Positions 49,359-56,045 of a stretch of 64,000 nucleotides of DNA are shown one piece after another. The stretch is from Adhaeribacter radiodurans. GTDB taxonomy: Bacteria; Bacteroidota; Bacteroidia; Cytophagales; Hymenobacteraceae. The notes under the pieces were generated by a model. That model was given only the letters and a program-made list of their open reading frames with translations, was not told where the DNA came from and did no database searches. How positions within the stretch are numbered: the stretch's first letter is position 1; each line of letters starts with the position of its first letter. Position numbers and translations under genes: made by a program. The DNA is taken from contig NZ_CP055153.1 in the NCBI RefSeq assembly GCF_014075995.1, positions 1,426,001-1,490,000 on the forward strand. Direction: 5' to 3'.

Positions 49359-49668
49359 AGGAAAAGATTCAGATTCTATGCGAATCTAAACGTTTTCTGG
49401 CAACAAAACCGGTATTTTCTTCCGGCATATATTAGGTATTTTATAACTGGAATTAATAAGTTAGTCTGATTCTGAAAGAAAGAATGGAATGAGGTGTACG
49501 GAATTCGACGGAAATGCTGAGTAACGTTTAAGGTGTTTCTGAAGCAGTGGTATTTCATGTACCTTCAGCCACAACTATGATTTGTTGATGAATAAAGATA
49601 TGTTGTTGAGTATTTATAGGCAAGACGCTGTTGTAGAAACACCATGTTGTGCGTTAGTGTTGGCTGTT
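49359..49668. other. left flank of the cassette-like array
   Basis: 310-base gap with no supported gene. It contains repeated GTTG/CAAC-type words (for example ATGTTGTTGAG, CGCTGTTGTAG and CATGTTGTGCGTTAGTGTTGG at 49600-49663) like those in the array's spacers, but no clean paired site. Confidence 0.4.
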
Positions 49669-51027
49669 TTATTTGTTTCCTGAAGACGCAAATCCTTCTT
49701 TGTTTGTCTCTACCATAAAGATGCTTTTACCACCCGCAATAAATAGTGTTTTACTAAACTTACTTCTTCCAAAACAAAGGTTAGTTGCTTGTGGACATTT
49801 AATCTCCGAAAGTTTGGTTCCATTAGGATCATAAACAACAACACGGCTTCCAACAGCTATGTAAAGATTGCCGTCAGCATCGACTGTCATGCCGTCCGGT
49901 GCAATGCTGTTCCCAAATTCAATAAGTTTCGAAGGGGCCTGCAGCGAACCATCTTCCTTTAGTTCAAAGGCTAGTATTGAACCTTCACCGTTTGGCTTTA
50001 CAACTGCCTTTTCTTCTGGCAAAAACCACCTGTTGCCGTTCCCCGGGTAATCACAATTTACTACATAAAGGGTTTTCTGGTCGGGAGAAACAGCAATGCC
50101 ATTGGGCTTATTCACATTAGCAGCAACCAAATGAACACTACTGTCGTTGTCAATGCGATACACGCCCATTAGATTCTGCTCTACCGGATCATTTACAACG
50201 TAGCTGGGATCAGTAAAGTAAATTCTTCCCTCTGCATCAATAGAAAGATCATTGGGAGAATTGAACGGCTTGTTTCGATACTGACCGGCAATGATGCGGG
50301 TAATGCCCGTTTTCATGTTTGTCTTTGTCACGCGTCTGCCACCACCACCTGCCTGTTCGCAAACTATAAGGTCCCCGTTGGCATCGAATGCAAGCCCATT
50401 TGCCATTCCACTTGGAGAACGAAAGGCTTTATAAGCTCTGGTTTGCGGGTTCAACGTCCAGATGATGCCTGTTCTTGTTTGCTCACTAAAGTCGGAGAAG
50501 TAAAGAAGACCATCCGGGGACATCACAGGTCCTTCCAGAAAATCCTCGCCGTTTGAAAAGATCTCCTGAACCTTTGCCTCTGCTGGAAAAATGTTAACGC
50601 CACCGGTTTTTTGGCTGCCTAAGCTTTTTTGCACACTTCTTTTTTGTGGGGCCGCATAGGAAATAGTAGCAAACGAGTAGTCTCCTGTAATGTTGTTAAA
50701 GGTCACTTTATAGGTGCCAGCAAGGGAAATGGGAACGTTTGCTCCGCCTGGAATAGCGATACCCAAAGGAAAAGGGCTATTGCCCCAGTTCACATCCCAA
50801 CTGTTGTTTGCTATGAATTTTACTTCCCCCTCCGACAATGGCAACGTTACCTGCCATTGATGCGGATTGTTCCCTGCGGCTGGTTTCATCGGAATGGAAG
50901 CATCCCATCCTTTTGAAGTAGAAGAACCAATTATTCCAATTGTGGTATATGTCGTCTGTGCTTTCGCAAAAAAGACAGACCACAAGGCAAAAAAAAGTAA
51001 AGTTGACTTCAGTGAAGCAATTCTCAT
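49669..51027 (-). CDS. SMP-30/gluconolactonase-like protein with N-terminal SusE/F-like domain
   Basis: A 452-residue exported protein. The signal peptide is residues 1-23 (LLFFALWSVFFAKAQ). Residues about 24-125 form a beta domain (GSSTSKGWDASIPM, WQVTLPLSEGEVKFIANNSWDVNWG) resembling SusE/SusF outer-membrane starch-binding modules. Residues about 145-445 are a six-bladed SMP-30/gluconolactonase propeller (FLEGPVMSPDGLLYFSDF, NGLAFDANGDLIVCEQ, SPNDLSIDAEGRIYFTDPSY, GIAVSPDQKTLYVVNCD). Likely a lactonase or sugar-binding hydrolase at the cell envelope. Codon choice looks less like the flanking genes, and it lies at the end of the cassette-like array, so it may have been acquired. Confidence 0.85.
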   Translation of the reverse strand: MRIASLKSTLLFFALWSVFFAKAQTTYTTIGIIGSSTSKGWDASIPMKPAAGNNPHQWQVTLPLSEGEVKFIANNSWDVNWGNSPFPLGIAIPGGANVPISLAGTYKVTFNNITGDYSFATISYAAPQKRSVQKSLGSQKTGGVNIFPAEAKVQEIFSNGEDFLEGPVMSPDGLLYFSDFSEQTRTGIIWTLNPQTRAYKAFRSPSGMANGLAFDANGDLIVCEQAGGGGRRVTKTNMKTGITRIIAGQYRNKPFNSPNDLSIDAEGRIYFTDPSYVVNDPVEQNLMGVYRIDNDSSVHLVAANVNKPNGIAVSPDQKTLYVVNCDYPGNGNRWFLPEEKAVVKPNGEGSILAFELKEDGSLQAPSKLIEFGNSIAPDGMTVDADGNLYIAVGSRVVVYDPNGTKLSEIKCPQATNLCFGRSKFSKTLFIAGGKSIFMVETNKEGFASSGNK

Positions 51028-51061
51028 CTAAGCAGAGGTTTCAATAAAGTTAGCGTTAAAA

Positions 51062-51133
51062 GAATAACAAGGCGTATGCCGCCCAACGGATTTGCTATGG
51101 CACGTTTTGAGGGGCTATAATTTTTGTTAGCTG
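51062..51133 (-). repeat. attC-like site D (between cassette 1 and the SMP-30 gene)
   Basis: In gene direction: CAGCTAAC (51126-51133, R''-like), about 57 bases with small hairpins (GGC-ATAC-GCC, TGC-CATA-GCA), then GTTATTC (51062-51068, R'-like). CAGCTAAC pairs with GTTAGCTG at the start of the same unit (51695-51702). The inner arms are weaker than in sites B and C. Confidence 0.45.
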
Positions 51134-51145
51134 TTGTATTTATAA

Positions 51146-51682
51146 CTACAGTGATGCTGCTACTTTTTTCATCCACTCTTTCCCGAATATCCGTAGTTCA
51201 AGGATTTGCCTCAACTTCGCACTTCCATCTAAGTACCAATACTCACTGTATAAATCAATCCATAACCCGTTCTGGTAGTTAAGGTCATAAACGTAAATAC
51301 TGTTTTTGTCTAAATCGATTAATTCTTGAAATTTCAACAGAACAAGATCTGCTTTAACTTTCATTACAGCAATGTCAGCCCATTGGGGAAGAGTTAGAAA
51401 ATTCCTGCCTTCTAATTCATTTGCTAATACTTGCAGCTTATCAAGCAGGTCTTGGGCTCTCTCCTGAGGAAAGCTGATGTTTAAATAATTGAAATCAAAG
51501 TCAGAACAGTTAACAGAAATATTATAATTGTCAATTTCTTCAAGCGTTAGAACTTCATTCTCAAGAATTTCTCTGTCAGCTATTATAGATAAATAATTTA
51601 TTAAGCTAGGAAGCCTATGCTTACGGTCTTCCTGTCGCCTTAAAAGTTTTATCCTTTCTTTTCTTTCTTCTTTATCGTCCAT
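51146..51682 (-). CDS. hypothetical protein (cassette 1)
   Basis: A 178-residue soluble protein, not recognised. It is rich in charged helices, starting MDDKEERKERIKLLRRQEDR, with aromatic-rich strands near the end (IYVYDLNYQNGLWIDLYSEYWYLDG). No signal peptide or membrane segment. The ATG is at 51680-51682, only 13 bases from the attC-like core at 51695-51702, as usual for gene cassettes with no promoter of their own. It is bounded by the inverted pair GTTAGCTG / CAGCTAAC. AT-rich codons differ from the host-like genes around. Function unknown. Confidence 0.65.
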   Translation of the reverse strand: MDDKEERKERIKLLRRQEDRKHRLPSLINYLSIIADREILENEVLTLEEIDNYNISVNCSDFDFNYLNISFPQERAQDLLDKLQVLANELEGRNFLTLPQWADIAVMKVKADLVLLKFQELIDLDKNSIYVYDLNYQNGLWIDLYSEYWYLDGSAKLRQILELRIFGKEWMKKVAASL

Positions 51683-51694
51683 TTCAATATATAG

Positions 51695-51750
51695 CAGCTA
51701 ACGTTCTTGGCTATGCGGCTGCGTAGCTGCCGTATAGGTTTTGTTGTGGT
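51695..51750 (-). repeat. attC-like site C (between cassettes 2 and 1)
   Basis: In gene direction: R''-like CCACAAC (51743-51749), spacer, L'' CTATACGGC (51729-51737), 9-base loop, L' GCCGCATAG (51711-51719), spacer, R'-like GTTAGCT (51696-51702). L''/L' pair with one mismatch. Architecture R''-L''-loop-L'-R' is that of an integron attC site. Confidence 0.6.
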
Positions 51751-51754
51751 GTCG

Positions 51755-52186
51755 TTATTTTTCTTTTTTAGCTATTTCCGTTTCAGAATCCTCAAAGTAA
51801 AGAATGAATATTAAGTGATTTTCAAGATTTATACCTTCTTCCGATTTCGCTCTCAAGAACTTAAAACTCTCGATTCCTTCTTCTATTAATTTCTGATTAT
51901 TAGGTGTTTCTTTAAACTGCTCCAGACATTCCGTTTTGGTTCTATTACAATAGCTTGTACAATCTTCATTTGCTTTTCTTTCATTGGTGTCATACTTTCG
52001 CCAGTACAGTTCACACGTTCCATCAGGAAACTTAAATTGAACCTGTCCACCTATTATTGCAAGTCCAGCTTTAACAGCGTAGTCTACAACTTCTTTAAAA
52101 TCTTCTCTTTTCCAGCCATATTCTTGACCGCTTAGAGTTGACTTAAGCAGAATTTCGGAAGGTAGATATTTTTGTTCTTCTGTCAT
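51755..52186 (-). CDS. hypothetical protein (cassette 2)
   Basis: A 143-residue soluble protein, not recognised. I use the ATG at 52184-52186; the open frame extends five codons to a TTG that lies inside the attC-like core. Notable are GQEYGWKREDFKEVVDYAVKAGLAIIGGQVQFKFPDG, a Cys pair region (ANEDCTSYCNRTKTECLEQ) and a Lys-rich C-terminus. No signal peptide. It is bounded by GTTGTGGT (51743-51750) and ACCACAAC (52195-52202). One gene per unit, same strand as its neighbours. Function unknown. Confidence 0.65.
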   Translation of the reverse strand: MTEEQKYLPSEILLKSTLSGQEYGWKREDFKEVVDYAVKAGLAIIGGQVQFKFPDGTCELYWRKYDTNERKANEDCTSYCNRTKTECLEQFKETPNNQKLIEEGIESFKFLRAKSEEGINLENHLIFILYFEDSETEIAKKEK

Positions 52187-52195
52187 TTTAATGTA

Positions 52196-52266
52196 CCACA
52201 ACGTAATAGGCTAAACGGCGGCGGAGGCCGTCGGCCGAGATGACGTTTAGCTGTTGTTGGCAGTAG
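52196..52266 (-). repeat. attC-like site B (between cassettes 3 and 2)
   Basis: In gene direction: R''-like TGCCAAC (52256-52262), spacer AACA, L'' GCTAAACG (52244-52251), 26-base GC-rich loop, L' CGTTTAGC (52210-52217), spacer CTATTAC, R'-like GTTGTGG (52196-52202). L'' and L' are perfectly complementary. This is the clearest site of the array. Confidence 0.65.
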
Positions 52267-52271
52267 TTTTT

Positions 52272-52667
52272 CTATTTTAAAATTATTTCTATTATCAATG
52301 AGAGAAGCCAAGGAAACAGCAAAAGAATAAATGAATAACTGTGTTCAGCAAAGCTTCCATTCACCATGTCCCAGCGTTGAATGAATTTGAAAGGTCTTCC
52401 AAAATGAGATACCGATACTTGAACAAGTAACAAATCTATAATTATGAAAGCCAATGGAAGTGTAGCAAATCCAATCGTATTGTCAGGGTGAGAATAAATA
52501 AACCTCGCAATTACGAATCCTAAGGACAATATTAGATTTATAACTAAAAATTGAGAGTCTTTATAAAGTCGTAAGTAATTGCGCTTTAATGGCCTCCTTC
52601 TGAATGGGTCTATCAGAAAAACCCAATAAGTCATAATCAATAAAGCGGATATCGGTTCTAATCTCAT
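52272..52667 (-). CDS. small membrane protein (cassette 3)
   Basis: A 131-residue protein with about four hydrophobic helices (SALLIMTYWVFLI; FLVINLILSLGFVIARFIY; ATLPLAFIIIDLLLVQV; YSFILLLFPWLLSLIIEIIL), not recognised. The ATG at 52665-52667 is used; the longer frame starts at a TTG inside the attC-like core. The unit is bounded by the ten-base inverted pair GTTGGCAGTA (52256-52265) and TACTGCCAAC (52677-52686). Small membrane proteins are common integron cassette products. Function unknown. Confidence 0.6.
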   Translation of the reverse strand: MRLEPISALLIMTYWVFLIDPFRRRPLKRNYLRLYKDSQFLVINLILSLGFVIARFIYSHPDNTIGFATLPLAFIIIDLLLVQVSVSHFGRPFKFIQRWDMVNGSFAEHSYSFILLLFPWLLSLIIEIILK

Positions 52668-52676
52668 ATTATAAAT

Positions 52677-52725
52677 TACTGCCAACTAGCAGATAAACGG
52701 AGTTGTTCCGGTTATCTGCACTATG
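52677..52725 (-). repeat. attC-like site A / right edge of the array
   Basis: Hairpin arms 52689-52700 and 52708-52719 (GCAGATAAACGG / CCGGTTATCTGC, one mismatch) next to core GTTGGCA (52680-52686, minus strand). A matching R'' core on the outer side is not clear, so this may be the old edge of the array. Confidence 0.5.
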
Positions 52726-53156
52726 TACGGAGGAATAGTAGGTCTGTTTAATGGGTTTTACTGACTTTACCTACGTATAATTGTATATTATATATTACAA
52801 GTAATATATATAAATTTTGCCAATTAGCTAAGTTAGCCTAAAATTTTCTTTCCAAAATACTTCTGGCTAGCCTTTTAGGGTTGTAAAAACTTTTAATAAT
52901 CTTTGTACTCAAAAAATAAGCGTAGTATAAAAGTAAACAAAGAATAGGATCTTACTTTATTGCTCTTTACCGGCAAGACAGATAATGGTTATTACGCCTT
53001 TATCCGTGTACTATCCGTTTATAATCGAGTAGTACACGGATATACTTTCTATATAAACCGGAAAGAAATATATTACTACATGCCTAATAAACATCTTCTT
53101 TCCTCGACAACATGAGAAATTTTCCGGTTATTACTTTTAAGTTAAACCGCATAAAA
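52726..53156. other. 430-base gap with two small palindromes
   Basis: No gene seen. It has TATATTAC/GTAATATA near 52787-52808 and a 13-base inverted repeat TATCCGTGTACTA (53001-53013) / TAGTACACGGATA (53030-53042). No integrase or attI was recognised. Confidence 0.45.
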
Positions 53157-53200
53157 AATCCCGCTACCTGGTAGATGTATTACCGGGTAGCGGGATTAAG
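53157..53200 (-). terminator. terminator of Gfo/Idh/MocA gene
   Basis: Stem AATCCCGCTACCTGGTA (53157-53173) / TACCGGGTAGCGGGATT (53181-53197). On the minus strand it is followed by TTTTTTA, about 20 bases past the stop. Confidence 0.9.
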
Positions 53201-53218
53201 ATAATATTTACTAAATGC

Positions 53219-54331
53219 TTAAGCCAGCGTAAAATCCGGTAAAGGAATAATCTCGCCACCTTTCATGGCCGATTCGTGTGCCAGAATACCGACGCAGGTA
53301 ATATTAGCGGATTGTTGCGCATTGGGATACGGCTCGCGATTTTCTACTAATGCGGTTAAAAATTCGTGTACCAGGTGCGGGTGCGAACCACCGTGGCCGG
53401 AACCCTGAATAAAAGATAAGTGCTGATTGTCACCGGAATCGTAAACGCCTTGCTGGGTGAACGATTGAATTTCTTGCGGCAGCAAATGCGCGTAATCAGG
53501 GGTTTTTACTTTTTCGGGGGTTTCACCGGTATGGATTACGTTGTCTTCGTGTTCCACTAAAGTCCATTCAAAAGACTTCTTCGAGCCATACACATCAAAG
53601 CTCTCGCGGTATTGGCGGGCTGTGTTAAATAGGGAACGCGTTACTTCGGCAGATAAATCGGAATCTTTCAATTTAATGTGGCAGGATTCTATGGCAAACG
53701 GAGAACCATATTTCGAAATTAAGTTTTCATCGATGCGACCCGAACCAAAGCACGACACGTATTCGGCTTGCGCTTTGGGTAAAGCCAGCACCGGACCTAC
53801 GCAATGGGTGGCGTAATGCATGGGTGGCAAACCTTCCCAGTAACCCGGCCAACCTGCCATTTCTTGCTGGTGCGAAGCCCGGATAAATTGCAGTTTACCC
53901 AACTCGCCTTTCTCGTACATTTCTTTCACGAACAAGAATTCGCGGCTGTAAATCACCGTTTCCATCATCATGTAAGTTTTGCCGGTCTCTTTTACGGCTT
54001 CTACAATCTGACGGCATTCTTCTACGGTAGTAGCCATAGGCACCGTACAGGCAACGTGCTTGCCAGCCCGCAAAGCGGCCAGCGACTGCTCGGCGTGGCT
54101 TTGGATGGGCGTATTTATGTGAATCGCATCTACTTCCGAGTCTTTTAACAACTCGGCGTAATCGGTGTAGCGTTTTTCAATACCAAAGGCATCGCCAATC
54201 TCATTTAGTTTGTCCTCGTTGCGTTGGCAAATGGCGTACATAATGGCGTTCGGGTGCTTCTGGTAAATCGGAATAAATTCGGCACCGAAGCCCAATCCGA
54301 CGATGGCTACTTTGATTTTTTGTTGCGTCAT
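53219..54331 (-). CDS. Gfo/Idh/MocA family oxidoreductase
   Basis: A 370-residue NAD(P)-dependent sugar or polyol dehydrogenase. The N-terminal Rossmann fold starts with VAIVGLGFGAEFIPIYQ (residues 8-24). HINTPIQSHAEQSLAALRAGKHVACTVPMATT (about 72-103) holds the family's EKP-like catalytic segment, here in the variant form CTVPMA where Glu-Lys-Pro is expected. The C-terminal alpha/beta domain has SHQQEMAGWPGYWEGLPPMHYATHCVGP. It is cytoplasmic, with no signal peptide. It is related in direction and probably function to the sugar isomerase at 55055, though 720 bases of repeats separate them. Confidence 0.92.
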   Translation of the reverse strand: MTQQKIKVAIVGLGFGAEFIPIYQKHPNAIMYAICQRNEDKLNEIGDAFGIEKRYTDYAELLKDSEVDAIHINTPIQSHAEQSLAALRAGKHVACTVPMATTVEECRQIVEAVKETGKTYMMMETVIYSREFLFVKEMYEKGELGKLQFIRASHQQEMAGWPGYWEGLPPMHYATHCVGPVLALPKAQAEYVSCFGSGRIDENLISKYGSPFAIESCHIKLKDSDLSAEVTRSLFNTARQYRESFDVYGSKKSFEWTLVEHEDNVIHTGETPEKVKTPDYAHLLPQEIQSFTQQGVYDSGDNQHLSFIQGSGHGGSHPHLVHEFLTALVENREPYPNAQQSANITCVGILAHESAMKGGEIIPLPDFTLA

Positions 54332-54424
54332 AGTTTTTATGATTTTTGAAATTAGTACGTTTTCAGTTTTTTAATTTGTTCTTTGGAGCCTTTGCAAGTC
54401 TCCATGTGCTGGTGCTATCTAGCT

Positions 54425-54532
54425 TGACAAGTAACCAGTTTGCCTCCTGGCCGGCGGGCCTCGTTTGGCTCTTCCGGGCTGGTCTAAGCTTGTTTTGTTC
54501 GTTCCTCACAATGCCTCGTGCCTCGGCACTGG
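54425..54532 (-). repeat. dispersed repeat family A, copy 1 (inverted relative to copy 2)
   Basis: The reverse complement aligns with 60041-60150 over about 105 bases: shared CACGAGGCA, GAACGAACAAAA, CAAACTGGTTA-like words in the same order. The two copies flank the sugar isomerase and ThuA genes. No ORF. Confidence 0.6.
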
Positions 54533-54697
54533 AACCTTAGAAGGCCCTCCAAAGCCAAACTGGTGTCGTTTATGCTTAGCTTCAGCTTTTACTCATTCAT
54601 TTAGGATAGAAGAATGTTTAGATTCAATCAGTGTAAATAGATAATACTTTAACTTTACAATTCGATTAAGCCTTTTTATTTATTAATGCCATTTAGT

Positions 54698-54753
54698 GTC
54701 ATTCAGGAGGAACCTATTTAGCTACGTTGCTAAATAAGTTCCTCCTGAATGAC
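54698..54753. repeat. 25-bp-arm hairpin
   Basis: Arms 54698-54722 and 54729-54753 (GTCATTCAGGAGGAAC...; one mismatch in 25) with a six-base loop TACGTT. Stem contains AGGAGG. Not followed by a T run. Confidence 0.75.
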
Positions 54754-54828
54754 GGAATTTTAAAAATTAAATTTTTAAAATTCCCTAGTCTGCTATGCAA
54801 CAAGTAGCCTAAGCCAGGTGCAAAGAAT

Positions 54829-54910
54829 GACGCTAAACTGTTCGAGCGGTCAGCGAGTTTTTAGCGTCTTGACTTTTTTGGTTCTTTTTGTGTCAAGACA
54901 AAAAGAACAG
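54829..54910. repeat. compound hairpin element (GACGCTAAA...TTTAGCGTC, GTTCTTTTTGT...ACAAAAAGAAC)
   Basis: Two stems in a row: 54829-54837/54860-54868 and 54881-54891/54898-54908 with loop GTCAAG. From memory, such CTTGAC...GTTCTTTTTGTGTCAAG blocks are frequent in Bacteroidota genomes. The second stem could terminate transcription in both directions. Confidence 0.6.
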
Positions 54911-55009
54911 AACTTGGCAATGAAATAACTTCACTTAGCGAACTAAGCATCAGCCGCCGCTATGTGAACGAGAATTTTTAAATTTATCTACTTGATCTGA
55001 TTCGCAAGG

Positions 55010-55036
55010 CACGGAAGTAACTTCCGCGCCATAGTG
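55010..55036. repeat. REP-like element, single half (copy 3)
   Basis: CACGGAAGTAACTTCCGCGC then CATAGTG, identical to the right arm of copies 1 and 2. No matching left arm was found within 500 bases, so it is a solo unit, 19 bases from the end of the sugar isomerase gene. Confidence 0.75.
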
Positions 55037-55054
55037 TGCTATGCAAACAACATA

Positions 55055-55966
55055 TTACCTCCCTACTAAAGCACTCGCAATACCATCTTCATTCTTTACT
55101 TTTTCTTCCCCTCTGGCCCATTTTTTTAAAAATTGAATGCCTTCCGAAGCAAAACCATCCTGGCTTTCGGCCAAAGGGCGCCAGATACACACGGCTCCGG
55201 CAAGTTCTTTCACGTTAGGCGTAAAACTTTCGATGGCGACGGTGCCCTGGTAATTGATGGCAGTGAGGCCGCGGTAGAAAGCATCCCAGCGGGTTTGGCC
55301 GGTGCCGGGCGTACCGCGGTAATTCTCGGATACTTGCACGTGTCGTAGTTTATCCCCAACTAATAAGATCGCTTTCTCGATATCGGGTTCTTCAATGTTC
55401 ATGTGAAAACCATCTAGGGAAACCTGGGCGGCCGGATGGTTGATGTCGCGGATTAATTGCATGACATCTTCGGCGTTATTAATTAAGTCCGTTTCGAAAC
55501 GGTTGATAGGTTCCAATGCAATGGCCTGGCCGTATTGGTTGGCTATTTCGCAAACTTTCCGCAGGTTGGTTACAGCGCGATCCCATTCTATTTTCTTTTG
55601 CTCCGGCGATACCAAGCGGGCTTTACCTACGGCCGAATACATGGGGCCCGACACGAACGAACAGCCAATGGCTTCAGAAATCTGAAAACACTGGGTAATG
55701 TATTCGATGCTGTTGCGTTGGTAAAGCTCGTCTTCGTGGGTTAAATCGCGGGTAGTACCAAAGGCGCCGCAGATTAGTCCTTCCAAGCCATTTGCCTCCA
55801 GTGCTTCTTTTAACTTAGGAGCATCTATCAGGCTTGTATCTTCCACGGGAATCTCTACTACGTCGTAGCCCATCGACTTAATTTTTGGAAACAAGTCCAG
55901 CGTAGTAGAATCGAAAGGGGATGTCCAGAGCCAGGTGCTTACTCCAAATTTTACGTTTAATGCCAT
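55055..55966 (-). CDS. sugar phosphate isomerase/epimerase family protein
   Basis: A 303-residue TIM-barrel of the xylose-isomerase-like/AP-endonuclease-2 superfamily. Typical strands and metal ligands are seen: VEIPVED, AIALEPINRFET (Glu), QVSLDGFHMNIEE (Asp, His), KLRHVQVSEN, GTVAIESF (Glu). The pattern is closest to D-tagatose/D-psicose 3-epimerase-like proteins, with substrate unknown. It is cytoplasmic. It lies 79 bases downstream of the ThuA/cupredoxin gene on the same strand, but a hairpin terminator occupies that gap. Confidence 0.88.
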   Translation of the reverse strand: MALNVKFGVSTWLWTSPFDSTTLDLFPKIKSMGYDVVEIPVEDTSLIDAPKLKEALEANGLEGLICGAFGTTRDLTHEDELYQRNSIEYITQCFQISEAIGCSFVSGPMYSAVGKARLVSPEQKKIEWDRAVTNLRKVCEIANQYGQAIALEPINRFETDLINNAEDVMQLIRDINHPAAQVSLDGFHMNIEEPDIEKAILLVGDKLRHVQVSENYRGTPGTGQTRWDAFYRGLTAINYQGTVAIESFTPNVKELAGAVCIWRPLAESQDGFASEGIQFLKKWARGEEKVKNEDGIASALVGR

Positions 55967-55995
55967 AAAATTTTAAAAATTTGTGGGAAATAAAC

Positions 55996-56026
55996 CCGGC
56001 AGAATTTAGCAACCTGCCGGATTTTT
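55996..56026 (-). terminator. hairpin between ThuA-cupredoxin and isomerase genes
   Basis: CCGGCAG (55996-56002) / CTGCCGG (56014-56020) with T-rich flanks on both sides, 20 bases past the stop at 56046. Confidence 0.6.
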
Positions 56027-56045
56027 AAATTTTAGCTGGTTTGCC

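Noticed and set aside
49359-53218. Integron integrase or attI near the cassette-like array
   Set aside because: No recombinase frame lies on either strand around the array; the left flank only has scattered GTTG/CAAC words.
54384-54560. GC-richer stretch considered as a tRNA or structured RNA gene
   Set aside because: No T-loop GGTTCGAAT-type motif or acceptor stem; it matches repeat family A instead.
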